Origin: Porticoccus sp033791605
GTDB taxonomy: Bacteria > Pseudomonadota > Gammaproteobacteria > Pseudomonadales > Porticoccaceae
Length of the DNA stretch: 53,230 bases
Reading direction: 5' to 3'
Assembly: GCA_033791605.1 (NCBI GenBank)
Contig: JASJGJ010000057.1
Coordinates: forward strand, 1-53,230
A program made the position numbers and the translations under genes. The notes below the pieces were generated by a model, which was not told the origin of the DNA, made no database searches, and was given only the letters and a program-made list of their open reading frames with translations. This document shows, piece after piece, positions 9,714 to 18,088 of this stretch. How positions within the stretch are numbered: position 1 is the stretch's first letter; every line of letters begins with the position of its first letter.

Positions 9714-10388
9714 TCACACATCCTTAGGATCTCGTAATTCAGTCGTTTTCATCCTTTCTTCGGTTAATAAATCTCGCTGACTAATAGGTGCAGGCTTAAT
9801 CACAGTCTGGTCACCTACCGTCCAACTCAGTGGCCGGCGTTCTTTGCTCACAGCCTCTTGCAACATAACCAACCCTTGCATCAATGCTTCAGGTCTTGGC
9901 GGGCAGCCCGGCACATACACATCGACAGGAATAAATTTATCCACCCCCTGAACAACGGAATAAATATCGTACATGCCCCCAGAATTGGCACAGGAACCCA
10001 TGGATATGATCCATCGAGGCTCCAGCAATTGCTCATAAAGACGTTGAACCACAGGGGCCATTTTTAAAAAACAGGTGCCTGAGATGACCATTAAATCTGC
10101 CTGTCTCGGTGTTGCACGTATCACCTCGGATCCAAAACGTGCAATATCATGGCGACTGGTAAACGATGTCGCCATCTCCACGTAACAGCAAGACAGCCCA
10201 AAATTAAATGGCCAAAGAGAATGACCACGACCCCAGGCAATTAAGTCTTCTAATTTGGCAAAACACACATTGCGACGAACATGGTCTTCTATCGGATCAT
10301 TACTAATAACCTCTCCGCCGTCGTTCAAACGTTTAGCATTAGACGTACTCGCAATGACCTCATCGGGCCGAGTCAAACTCCACTTCAT
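9714..10388 (-). CDS. nuoB: NADH-quinone oxidoreductase subunit B (cluster N2)
   Basis: This peripheral subunit carries cluster N2, the last electron carrier before quinone. It has 224 residues. N2 ligands are Cys67 and Cys68 (GLSCCYVEM), Cys133 (MGSCANSGG) and Cys162 (VPGCPPRPE); the tandem CysCys is characteristic. The N-terminal 35 residues are variable, as in the family. The start overlaps the nuoA stop by four bases. Confidence 0.97.
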   Translation of the reverse strand: MKWSLTRPDEVIASTSNAKRLNDGGEVISNDPIEDHVRRNVCFAKLEDLIAWGRGHSLWPFNFGLSCCYVEMATSFTSRHDIARFGSEVIRATPRQADLMVISGTCFLKMAPVVQRLYEQLLEPRWIISMGSCANSGGMYDIYSVVQGVDKFIPVDVYVPGCPPRPEALMQGLVMLQEAVSKERRPLSWTVGDQTVIKPAPISQRDLLTEERMKTTELRDPKDV

Positions 10389-10789
10389 TTGCTTGTTTCC
10401 TCTAACCCAACACGGGTTTTAACACCCCAGTCCAAAGCACCTGAGCGCCATTCGTAAACAAGTGCTATCACCAGAATGGCTACAAATACCATGATGGCGA
10501 GATAACCCGACCAACCCAATTCAAAAAAGGCGATAGCCCAGGCAAAGATAAAGACGGTTTCGAGATCGAATATCACAAAGAAAATAGCTATCAGATAAAA
10601 TTCGACGGAGATACGAACCTGTGAGCTACCTACGGAAACAATGCCCGACTCAAAGGTATCACCAGTCGCATGATCCATCCGTCGCTGACCTAGTAACCAC
10701 GACAAGCCCAGCATGGTCAAAACCAACATGATCACCATGCCAAAATAGACCACCAGAGGCCAAAGTTCGCCGGACTGAGTCGTATTCAC
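10385..10789 (-). CDS. nuoA: NADH-quinone oxidoreductase subunit A
   Basis: This is the first gene of the nuo operon and encodes a membrane subunit with three helices and 134 residues. Family motifs are FESGIVSVGSSQVRISVEFYLIAIFFVIFDLETVF and the loop after helix 1 (GQRRMDHATGDT). It starts with GTG at 10789, with an AGGGG site about nine bases upstream. It overlaps nuoB by four bases. The upstream 487 bases contain no convincing gene. Confidence 0.96.
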   Translation of the reverse strand: MNTTQSGELWPLVVYFGMVIMLVLTMLGLSWLLGQRRMDHATGDTFESGIVSVGSSQVRISVEFYLIAIFFVIFDLETVFIFAWAIAFFELGWSGYLAIMVFVAILVIALVYEWRSGALDWGVKTRVGLEETSK

Positions 10790-11276
10790 TAAAATGCCCC
10801 TCTAAAGTTTGTGGGGACAGGTTGAAAATTAAAACGAGACAACATCACATCGTGGGCATATTCCAATGCTGATGCCGAAAGAATTGACAGAATAGTATGA
10901 ATAGAAAAAAAGTTGCCCGGTTGACCCGGAACAAACCTACACACGAACGGTAATTTACCCCTCAACAGTCCTGACATTTTAGCTCCGATGTTTCGGAGGC
11001 CATCCATTCGATCTTTCTAACCGAACAGTACATCGACCTGAGTATTGTTTTTATTTACACCGTCAATGATGAAAACTGTAGAAGTGATATTGAGAAAACG
11101 CAAATACGTTAGCTACTTTTAATCATAACCAATTGTATTTTTAAGTTTGATTGGAATCTAAAAAAGAAAATATGTACACAGAAGCGTGCTGGGGCGACCT
11201 AGAAACCAGCCAGAAAAAGCACGAAACACCTCATCAGGTATGCTTAATGCTTTTTCTGACAATAACTACTTTAGGT
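10790..11276 (-). promoter_or_regulatory. Non-coding nuo leader and promoter region
   Basis: This is a 487-base gap between purA and nuoA. On the minus strand it holds a TATGAT hexamer (11122-11127). Just upstream is an FNR/Anr-like sequence, TTGATTGGAATCTA on the plus strand (11147-11160), which matches the TTGAT-N4-ATCAA consensus at nine of ten positions. A second possible promoter has TTGACG at 11061-11066. A weak CCGG-loop-CCGG hairpin (10917-10929) is followed on the minus strand by seven T (10905-10911) and could be a leaky attenuator. A 72-codon frame at 10789-11007 has no recognisable features and was not called. Promoter assignments are inference. Confidence 0.35.
11211..11258. repeat. 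Nested inverted repeat downstream of purA
   Basis: Eleven-base perfect arms CAGAAAAAGCA (11211-11221) and TGCTTTTTCTG (11248-11258) flank a 26-base centre. That centre contains a second small stem, ACCT-catc-AGGT (11228-11239). It lies 18 bases past the purA stop. The T-run is inside the arm rather than after it, so it is not a classical terminator, though ending purA transcripts is the simplest role. Confidence 0.5.
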
Positions 11277-12569
11277 TTAGGCAAAGGGATGGCGCAGAAC
11301 AATAGTTTCAACGCGATCGGGACCAGTTGAAACAATATCCACTGGTGTCTTCAAAATTTCTTCAATACGAGCAATATAAGCCCGTGCATTGGATGGCAGC
11401 TCATCCAAGGACCTTGCACCGACAGTAGACTCGGGCCAACCCGGCATTTCTTCATAGACTGGAACCAAGCCTTCATAATCATCAGCATGGCTAGGAATCC
11501 CCGCGTCGTTGCCATCGACATCAGTATAGGCAACGCAAAGTTTAATACCGTCAAGGCCATCTAGAACATCCAGCTTGGTCAAACAAATGCCAGAAACAGA
11601 GTTAATACGAATGGCCTGCTTAAGTGCCACAGCATCAAACCATCCACAGCGACGCTCCCTGCCCGTGGTTGCACCAAACTCATGGCCTTTTTCACCCAAG
11701 TGTTTTCCTACCGCACAAAATAACTCTGTGGGAAAAGGTCCGGAGCCAACACGTGTGGTGTAGGCTTTAGTGATACCCAGCACATAATCAAGATAAAGAG
11801 GGCCAAAACCGCTACCTGTAGCCGTACTACCTGCTGTAGTGTTAGATGAGGTTACAAAAGGATAGGTACCATGATCAACATCCAGCAACGACCCCTGGGC
11901 ACCCTCAAACATAATGTTATCTCCACGCTCACGGGTACTGTGCAATACGCCAGTAACATCAGCGACCATAGATTCCAGTTCGTCAGCCCAACCCGCAGCC
12001 TTGCCTAGAGTATCCTCATAATCTACCGCATCTTCGTCATAGTAAGATGTCAGCATGAAGTTGTGATAGTCCATCAACTCTTTCAACTTGACGGCAAACT
12101 TCTCACGGTTAAACATATCGCCCAAGCGCAATCCGCGTCGAGCCACTTTATCTTCGTAAGCGGGACCAATACCTCGTCCAGTAGTACCAATTTTGGCCTC
12201 ACCCCGTGCGCGTTCACGAGCCTGATCCAGAGCAATATGAATGGGTAAAATTAACGGACAAGCAGGTGAAAGTTTCAACCTTTCACGTACGGGAATACCC
12301 TGCTCCTTTAATTCTGCCATTTCTTTCAGCAGCGCCTCTGGTGAGAGCACAACACCATTGCCAATCAAACAAGTAACCTTGTCACGAAGAATACCGGAAG
12401 GAATCAGATGTAATACCGTTTTCTTACCATCAATGACCAGTGTGTGCCCTGCATTGTGACCACCTTGAAACCGTACCACCACAGAGGCCTGATCTGTCAG
12501 CAAATCAACAATTTTCCCCTTGCCTTCGTCACCCCATTGGGTGCCAAGTACCACGACATTCTTACCCAT
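11277..12569 (-). CDS. purA: Adenylosuccinate synthetase
   Basis: This cytoplasmic enzyme of AMP synthesis joins IMP and aspartate using GTP. It has 430 residues, the family length. The N-terminal GTQWGDEGKGKIVD loop contains the catalytic Asp14, and GGHNAGHT contains His42. FEGAQGSLLDVDHGTYPFVTSSN and TTGRERRCGWFDAVALK are standard signatures. It lies 43 bases after hisZ, an order shared by many gammaproteobacteria, and the two may be co-transcribed. Confidence 0.98.
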   Translation of the reverse strand: MGKNVVVLGTQWGDEGKGKIVDLLTDQASVVVRFQGGHNAGHTLVIDGKKTVLHLIPSGILRDKVTCLIGNGVVLSPEALLKEMAELKEQGIPVRERLKLSPACPLILPIHIALDQARERARGEAKIGTTGRGIGPAYEDKVARRGLRLGDMFNREKFAVKLKELMDYHNFMLTSYYDEDAVDYEDTLGKAAGWADELESMVADVTGVLHSTRERGDNIMFEGAQGSLLDVDHGTYPFVTSSNTTAGSTATGSGFGPLYLDYVLGITKAYTTRVGSGPFPTELFCAVGKHLGEKGHEFGATTGRERRCGWFDAVALKQAIRINSVSGICLTKLDVLDGLDGIKLCVAYTDVDGNDAGIPSHADDYEGLVPVYEEMPGWPESTVGARSLDELPSNARAYIARIEEILKTPVDIVSTGPDRVETIVLRHPFA

Positions 12570-12612
12570 CTGATTTCTCTAACCCACGTAAAAAACTATT
12601 AAATTTGTATTA

Positions 12613-13809
12613 TTAAACGGATGTAACCTGAAACGCACCTTCTACCAACTGCAACTGGCGATCGCAGTGCAGCTCTTCATAATCAGGCTGTTGCCCGGGA
12701 AAACCACAGACTACACGTTCACCCCCAGCTCTCAACTCAATCACAACTTTTTGCTGAGCTGTATTCTCTGAATCTGAAGACTGAACGGCAGGCACAAAAA
12801 TACCTGAAGCCAAATATTCCTGACTTTGACCAAATTGAACCAATGCCTGCAAATTCATATTAAAACCAGTGGCAGGGCGAGATCGGCCAAAGCCTTCCCC
12901 AACGTGATCATAGCGACCACCGTTACCTATAGCCTGACCAACACCTGGAGCATAAGCCGCAAACACTACTCCCGTGTGATAGTGGTAGCCTCGCAACTCA
13001 CTCAAATCCAAATACAATTCAGCATCAGGGCTGCTGGCTTTTAATGCATCAACAACCGCCTGTAGCTCATCTAATGCTAGCTCCACCTCTGCGGGAGCTG
13101 CAGCAAAAACTTCGCGCGCACGATCCAGTACTGTTGCATCGCCCGCCAAATCCACTAACGCTCTGATCATGGTTGCCGATGCCTTATCTTTAATATTACT
13201 GGCAATCCAAGCATCCAGTTCTGGTACAGATTTACGTTGAAGCAAATCAAACAACTCCTCTTCCTGCTCTTTTGCCAAATTCGCTTCTTCGAGCAAGTTA
13301 CCGTAGATACCAACATGACCAAGATCCAACTGGGGCTTATTTAGACCTGCCAACTGTAGCGTTTCAACCATTAAGCTGATCACTTCGATATCAGCAGCTA
13401 ATCCTGCTTCACCATAGAGTTCCACTCCAATCTGAATGGGAGAGCGGCTGGCTAATGGATAGCGTGGTTTAGTGTAGAGCACGGTGCCAGCATAACAGAG
13501 CCGACTTGGGCCGTTGCGCCTAAGGCTGTGAGCATCCATACGGCTCGTTTGGGGTGTTATGTCGGCACGAATACCCATCATCCGACCACTGATCTGGTCT
13601 GTCACCTTAAAGGTCATCAAGTCCAGATCCGACCCAGTTCCACTCAAGAGAGAATCTGTAAATTCCACCAACGGCGGTATTACCAGGTCATACCCCCAAC
13701 AGTGATAGCGATCCAGAATCTGACGACGCAGATATTCCACCTGCAACGCTTGGTTGGGCAGAATTTCTTCTACACCATCGGGTAATAGCCAACGATCAGC
13801 GACAGTCAT
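12613..13809 (-). CDS. hisZ: ATP phosphoribosyltransferase regulatory subunit
   Basis: This is a histidyl-tRNA synthetase paralogue that lacks aminoacylation activity and activates the short form of HisG at the first step of histidine synthesis. It has 398 residues from the ATG at 13809; an in-frame GTG at 13812 directly precedes it. The N-terminal WLLPDGVEEILP and the class II-like FKVTDQISGRMMGIRADITPQTSRM segment are typical of HisZ. GGRYDHVGEGFGRSRPATGFN is the motif 3-like stretch. Its place between the DUF2065 gene and purA is the usual one in this lineage. Confidence 0.93.
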   Translation of the reverse strand: MTVADRWLLPDGVEEILPNQALQVEYLRRQILDRYHCWGYDLVIPPLVEFTDSLLSGTGSDLDLMTFKVTDQISGRMMGIRADITPQTSRMDAHSLRRNGPSRLCYAGTVLYTKPRYPLASRSPIQIGVELYGEAGLAADIEVISLMVETLQLAGLNKPQLDLGHVGIYGNLLEEANLAKEQEEELFDLLQRKSVPELDAWIASNIKDKASATMIRALVDLAGDATVLDRAREVFAAAPAEVELALDELQAVVDALKASSPDAELYLDLSELRGYHYHTGVVFAAYAPGVGQAIGNGGRYDHVGEGFGRSRPATGFNMNLQALVQFGQSQEYLASGIFVPAVQSSDSENTAQQKVVIELRAGGERVVCGFPGQQPDYEELHCDRQLQLVEGAFQVTSV

Positions 13810-13833
13810 CACACCTACCTAATTGATCCATAT

Positions 13834-14022
13834 TTACTGATTGATAAAATACAGAGCACCGGCGCCAAGCAACATACTCACCAGTCCCATTATTCGCATA
13901 CTACGGTCATCGACCTGTGCAAGCAGTGATGCCATATTACGCCAACGACCCGGCGCCAGAAACGGCATAATACCTTCCAGCACCAACATCAAACAAAATG
14001 CTTGCGCCAAATCAAGCCACAT
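13834..14022 (-). CDS. Small DUF2065 (YjeT-type) membrane protein
   Basis: This is a short protein of about 62 residues with two predicted helices: WLDLAQAFCLMLVLEGIMPFL and IMGLVSMLLGAGALYFINQ. Both the sequence pattern and the position between hflC and hisZ/purA match E. coli YjeT (DUF2065), whose function is unknown. Candidate starts are the ATGs at 14043, 14028 and 14022. I prefer 14022 because an AGAG site lies seven bases upstream, whereas the ATG at 14043 directly follows the T-run of a terminator. It must be expressed by read-through or from its own promoter. Confidence 0.72.
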   Translation of the reverse strand: MWLDLAQAFCLMLVLEGIMPFLAPGRWRNMASLLAQVDDRSMRIMGLVSMLLGAGALYFINQ

Positions 14023-14043
14023 AATCATGCTCTTTTCAGTCAT

Positions 14044-14066
14044 AAAAAAACCGGGTTGCCCCGGTT
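14044..14066 (-). terminator. Intrinsic terminator after hflC
   Basis: On the minus strand a seven-base stem, AACCGGG-gcaa-CCCGGTT, is followed directly by seven T. It sits about 110 bases past the hflC stop and just before the DUF2065 gene, so it should end most hflK-hflC transcripts. Confidence 0.8.
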
Positions 14067-14090
14067 GCAGAATTCTATCACCGTCTCAAG

Positions 14091-14120
14091 TATGTTGCTG
14101 CATTTTTATGCAGCAACATA
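14091..14120. repeat. Perfect 13-base inverted repeat between hflC and its terminator
   Basis: The arms TATGTTGCTGCAT (14091-14103) and ATGCAGCAACATA (14108-14120) are perfectly complementary around a four-base TTTT loop. There is no T-run next to it on the minus strand; on that strand the loop reads AAAA. It forms a tandem hairpin pair with the terminator at 14044-14066. It could protect the 3' end of hflKC mRNA, or be a protein-binding palindrome. Confidence 0.7.
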
Positions 14121-14176
14121 ACCTGACAAATCAGCCGGTAAGCAGCAAACTTTTCCAAACGACACCCACCACCAAA

Positions 14177-15049
14177 CTATTTACCACTCTGGCTATTAAG
14201 GTAACGGAAAAAGTCACTATCGGGGTCAACTAACAGTACATCACCTTTGCTAGAAAAAGCTTCTTTGTAGGCATTTAAACTACGCATAAAGGCATAGAAC
14301 TCAGGATCTTTATTGTACGCTTGAGCATAGGTGGACGCAGCTTGTGCATCGCCTTTACCACGAGTTTGCTCTGCATCACGATAGGCATTAGCCACAAGAA
14401 TAGTTTTCTGACGGTCAGCATCTGCACGAATTTTTTCTGCTTGCTCTCGCCCTTCTGACCGTAGAATACGAGCCTCTTTTTCACGCTCCGCTTTCATTCT
14501 TCGGTAGACCTGCTCACTCACTTCCGGGGGTAAGTCGATTCCCTTAACTCGAACATCAACCACCTCAACACCTAATGACTGACGAACTGTCGTATTAAGA
14601 CTTTCCGTCAGGTGCTTCATTAGCTCATCACGTTCACCAGAAACCACATCATGAAGTGTTCTCGCACCAAACTGGTTGCGAAGACCATCATTAACCCGGC
14701 TAGCTAACCGATCTTGAGCAACCGCTTCATTACCACCCGTTGCTCTATAATAGGTATCCACATCAACAATGCGCCACTTGGAAAAAACATCAACAATTAA
14801 CCGCTTTTTTTCCACAGTAAAAAAACTGCTAGGCTCTGCATCCAGTGTTAATACTCGGGCATCAAATTTTCTAACCTTTTCAGCCAGAGGGATTTTAAAG
14901 TGCAGCCCCGGTTGAATATCAGTTTCTATTAGACGACCAAAACGCAGTTTTACGGCTTTTTCCGTTTCTTGTATCACATAAAGGGTACTGCTTCCGAGCA
15001 ACAACAAAGCTACGAGTAGTACCAGTGATCCTGTAGAACGACTAGTCAT
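14177..15049 (-). CDS. hflC: HflC, SPFH-domain subunit of the FtsH-regulating complex
   Basis: This is a membrane-anchored SPFH/prohibitin protein that assembles with HflK into a large periplasmic cage around the FtsH protease. It has 290 residues. The N-terminal helix is at about residues 8-25, followed by the SPFH domain (VIQETEKAVKLRFGRLIE) and a long charged helical region (EREKEARILRSEGREQAEKI). The C-terminal end YLNSQSGK is short. Its start directly abuts the hflK stop. Confidence 0.96.
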   Translation of the reverse strand: MTSRSTGSLVLLVALLLLGSSTLYVIQETEKAVKLRFGRLIETDIQPGLHFKIPLAEKVRKFDARVLTLDAEPSSFFTVEKKRLIVDVFSKWRIVDVDTYYRATGGNEAVAQDRLASRVNDGLRNQFGARTLHDVVSGERDELMKHLTESLNTTVRQSLGVEVVDVRVKGIDLPPEVSEQVYRRMKAEREKEARILRSEGREQAEKIRADADRQKTILVANAYRDAEQTRGKGDAQAASTYAQAYNKDPEFYAFMRSLNAYKEAFSSKGDVLLVDPDSDFFRYLNSQSGK

Positions 15050-16186
15050 CTAGCGAACCTCCCGAGATCTAGTAGTAGAACTACTTTCTCGACGTAATTT
15101 ATTGATCACCTCATCAGCGACACTACTGACATCGTCGCTATTAAATGAGGAAGACTGGTTTTGGGGCCCACGTTGCTGAATAATTTTATCCAACGGCAAA
15201 TAAAGCATATTGTTACCGCCCTCCACATCAACCAAAACCTTAGAGCTATTGCTCATCACTTCTTGAATGGTATCCAGATAGAGCCGTTGACGAGTCACTT
15301 CGGGTGCTTTTTTATATTCTGCCAACAGTGATTCAAAACGCTGGGATTCACCTTCAGCCCCCGCAACCACTTTTGCCAGATAACCATTAGACTCTTCGAT
15401 CATGCGCTGAGCCTGACCACGAGCTTCTGGAATAATACCGTTGGAATAGGTCTGAGCTTCATTAATCAATCGCTCACGATCTTCCCGCGCCTCAATCACA
15501 TCATCATAAGCTGCCTTAACCTGAGTAGGCGGTTTAGCTTCCTGAATATTGATCTTCCGTACCCTGATACCAGTTCCATAGTTGTCGAGATACGCTTGCA
15601 GTCGAAACTTGACCTCATCACCGATTTTTAAACGGCCAGTAGAAACCACTTCATCTAATTTACTGCTGCCCACCACATGACGAAGAGCACTGTCTGTAGC
15701 CTGACGTAAACTTGCCTCGGGCTCTTTTACATTAAGAACAAAAGACTTCACATCACTGATGTTGTACTGGACCGTCAGCGGCAGCTCAACGATGTTCTCA
15801 TCTTCTGTCAACATTTGACCACGACTGGAGTATTGACGCTCTTCAGTAACACGGATCTTAGTAACGCTATCCACCAACGATGGTTTCCAGTGAAGGCCTG
15901 CGCCTACAGTATCCAGATATTTACCCAGACGCAGTACGACAGCTTGTTCCTTTTCATCAACCTGATAGAAACCGGAAATGCCCCAACCTACAATCAATAC
16001 CGCTAGGACAACACCAAACAGGCCGCCACTGAAGCCGTTATTTTTTCCACCTGAGCCGCCTGAGCCAAAAATTTTATCTATACGTGAGCGAAGCTTTTGC
16101 AATGCCTCATCGAGGTCCGGAGGCCCATCACCGCCGTTATTGCCGCCCCAGGGATCTTTGCCGCCACCGGGTTCATTCCAGGCCAT
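15050..16186 (-). CDS. hflK: HflK, SPFH-domain subunit of the FtsH-regulating complex
   Basis: This is the partner of HflC. It has 378 residues. The cytoplasmic N-terminus is rich in Gly, Asn and Pro (NEPGGGKDPWGGNNGG). It is followed by one membrane helix (LFGVVLAVLIVGWGISGFY, about 57-75), the SPFH domain (VDEKEQAVVLRLGKYLDTVGAG) and a coiled-coil region (AREDRERLINEAQTYSNGIIPEARGQAQRM). It lies 163 bases after hflX, so it may have its own promoter. Confidence 0.96.
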   Translation of the reverse strand: MAWNEPGGGKDPWGGNNGGDGPPDLDEALQKLRSRIDKIFGSGGSGGKNNGFSGGLFGVVLAVLIVGWGISGFYQVDEKEQAVVLRLGKYLDTVGAGLHWKPSLVDSVTKIRVTEERQYSSRGQMLTEDENIVELPLTVQYNISDVKSFVLNVKEPEASLRQATDSALRHVVGSSKLDEVVSTGRLKIGDEVKFRLQAYLDNYGTGIRVRKINIQEAKPPTQVKAAYDDVIEAREDRERLINEAQTYSNGIIPEARGQAQRMIEESNGYLAKVVAGAEGESQRFESLLAEYKKAPEVTRQRLYLDTIQEVMSNSSKVLVDVEGGNNMLYLPLDKIIQQRGPQNQSSSFNSDDVSSVADEVINKLRRESSSTTRSREVR

Positions 16187-16349
16187 ACTGTTCTCCAGAT
16201 TTTGATGTGTTATTCAACGGCCGCTGATTGTATCAAGCCGCCAGTTAAATACTATTGTTTCAGTGTCATCAGATTTGCCAAAGGTGAGAAAATCTATTCA
16301 CACCACTCGATATGTCACAACCAATAGCCATTAAATATTACTGAAAGTG

Positions 16350-17714
16350 TTATGCAATTTTTTGTTCTGAAGCTTGTTCGTGGGTTTGATCAAGCAACCC
16401 CTTATCAGTTTTAGTGTCAGGTTTTGACAGGACCTGTATCTGATTTGGGGTCAAACCTTCCGATTTCAAGAGCCGATGGAAGTCTACCCTAGGAATCCGC
16501 ACCTCTAACAACAGCTCGCCATTATCTCCCTGATCTTCTGTGACGACAGCGTTATGTTGGTACAACATTGCTCTAAACTTACCCATTGCTGGTGGCAACA
16601 CAAGATGCTCACAGACAATATCGTCAGCCAACAACTCTGTAACAGCCTGCAATAGCAGCTCACACCCGTCACCGGTTTGAGCTGACAACCATACGGCAAC
16701 AGGCTTATTCCTCGCGTCGCGATCTATTCTTGGGGCCATATTATTAAGCAGGTCAATTTTATTGAAAACTGTCAATGTTGGTAGTTCCAGTGCCCCAATT
16801 TCCTCTAAAACTTCATTTACATGCTGAATGTTGATGTGTCGGTCCTCAGAATGCGCATCAACAATATGCAAAAGTAGCGAAGCACTTGCCGCTTCTTCCA
16901 ACGTGGCCTGGAAAGCCTCAACCAGCTTGTGAGGTAAATGACTAATAAAGCCTACGGTATCAGCCAAAATAGTAGGACCGACATCATCAAGTTCAATTCT
17001 ACGCATGGTGGGGTCAAGGGTGGCAAAAAGCTGATCTGCAGCGTAAACGTCGGACTCGGCAAGTCGATTAAACAGCGTTGATTTACCGGCATTAGTATAA
17101 CCCACCAATGATACGGTGGGTATTTCTGCCCGCTGACGAGACCGGCGCCCCTGATTGCGTTGACGACGCACCTTTTCCAACCGCTTAAGAATAGACTTAA
17201 TACGTCCACGCAATAACCGCCGGTCCGTTTCTAGTTGGGTTTCCCCAGGGCCGCGCAAGCCAATGCCACCCTTTTGACGTTCTAAGTGAGTCCAACCACG
17301 CACTAATCGTGTGGACATATGCTGTAGTTGAGCCAGCTCAACCTGTAGCTTACCCTCGTGGGTTCGAGCACGCTGAGCAAAGATATCGAGGATTAAACCG
17401 GTACGATCGAGTACACGACATTTGAGCTCGTGTTCCAAGTTTCGTTCCTGACTGGGAGACAGGTTATGGTTAAAAATCACCAGCCCTGCTGAATGATCAC
17501 TAACGAGTTGACGCAACTCTTCAACTTTGCCGGTGCCGACAAAATATTTGGGGTGTGGAGAGCCACGAGACCCCGTCACTAATGAAACGGGGTCACCACC
17601 GGCAGAGAGAACTAGTTCTTCAAACTCCCTAGGGTCCTCTGGTTCATTTTCACTGACTAAATTTATATGGACCAGTACTGCAAGTTCACCGGAATCAGGA
17701 CGTTCAAAAAACAA
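16350..17714 (-). CDS. hflX: Ribosome-associated GTPase HflX
   Basis: This Obg-HflX family GTPase binds the 50S ribosome and splits stalled ribosomes. It has 454 residues. The N-terminal domain contains HPKYFVGTGKVEEL (ND1). A linker RLVRGWTHLERQKGGIGLRGPGE follows, then the G domain with GYTNAGKS (205-212), DTVGFI and FNKID. It starts with TTG at 17714, ten bases after the hfq stop, with AGGGAG upstream; a TTG start is also known for E. coli hflX. The hfq-hflX-hflK-hflC order is conserved in gammaproteobacteria. Confidence 0.97.
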   Translation of the reverse strand: MFFERPDSGELAVLVHINLVSENEPEDPREFEELVLSAGGDPVSLVTGSRGSPHPKYFVGTGKVEELRQLVSDHSAGLVIFNHNLSPSQERNLEHELKCRVLDRTGLILDIFAQRARTHEGKLQVELAQLQHMSTRLVRGWTHLERQKGGIGLRGPGETQLETDRRLLRGRIKSILKRLEKVRRQRNQGRRSRQRAEIPTVSLVGYTNAGKSTLFNRLAESDVYAADQLFATLDPTMRRIELDDVGPTILADTVGFISHLPHKLVEAFQATLEEAASASLLLHIVDAHSEDRHINIQHVNEVLEEIGALELPTLTVFNKIDLLNNMAPRIDRDARNKPVAVWLSAQTGDGCELLLQAVTELLADDIVCEHLVLPPAMGKFRAMLYQHNAVVTEDQGDNGELLLEVRIPRVDFHRLLKSEGLTPNQIQVLSKPDTKTDKGLLDQTHEQASEQKIA

Positions 17715-17724
17715 TCAACACTCC

Positions 17725-17985
17725 CTATTCCTCACCGTCTGAATTATCACCAGGGACACCGGGGACGGCCATTGGCAAACGGACGGGGCGAGAAGGCACA
17801 ACAGTAGAAATAGCGTGCTTATAGACCATTTGGCTAACAGTATTTTTTAGCAAAATAACAAACTGGTCAAAGGATTCTATCTGTCCTTGTAACTTGATAC
17901 CGTTAACCAAAAAAATAGAGACTGGAATATGCTCTTTACGCAAGACATTTAAAAAAGGGTCTTGTAGATTATGCCCTTTTGACAT
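17725..17985 (-). CDS. hfq: RNA chaperone Hfq
   Basis: This Sm-like hexameric RNA chaperone pairs small RNAs with mRNAs. It has 86 residues. Gln8 in HNLQDPFLN and the YKHAISTV Sm2 motif form the proximal RNA face. The short tail after SRPVRLP ends acidic (GDNSDGEE), which in other Hfq proteins helps release RNA. I chose the ATG at 17985 over the adjacent GTG at 17988 because AGGAG is seven bases upstream of it. It lies 104 bases after miaA. Confidence 0.98.
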   Translation of the reverse strand: MSKGHNLQDPFLNVLRKEHIPVSIFLVNGIKLQGQIESFDQFVILLKNTVSQMVYKHAISTVVPSRPVRLPMAVPGVPGDNSDGEE

Positions 17986-18088
17986 CACAACTCTCCTAAA
18001 CTAAGGAAAAAAAATAAACCGCCGAAAAACAATGAGTTAAAAACAATATCGGCGAAACCAGCTGTAATTAACAGCAAAAGCCATAATA

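Noticed and set aside
10789..11007. Possible 72-codon gene just upstream of nuoA
   Set aside because: No recognisable domain, membrane pattern or ribosome site, and it lies in a region with promoter-like and hairpin signals; its stop touching the nuoA GTG is probably chance.
13841..14233. 130-codon plus-strand frame across the DUF2065 gene
   Set aside because: It crosses a terminator hairpin and a 13-base dyad and has no family resemblance; the minus strand carries the conserved YjeT-type protein.
18020..18075. Inverted repeats between miaA and hfq (CGCCGA/TCGGCG and GCTGT/ACAGC)
   Set aside because: The arms are short, the first loop is long, and there is no T-run; not convincing as a terminator.
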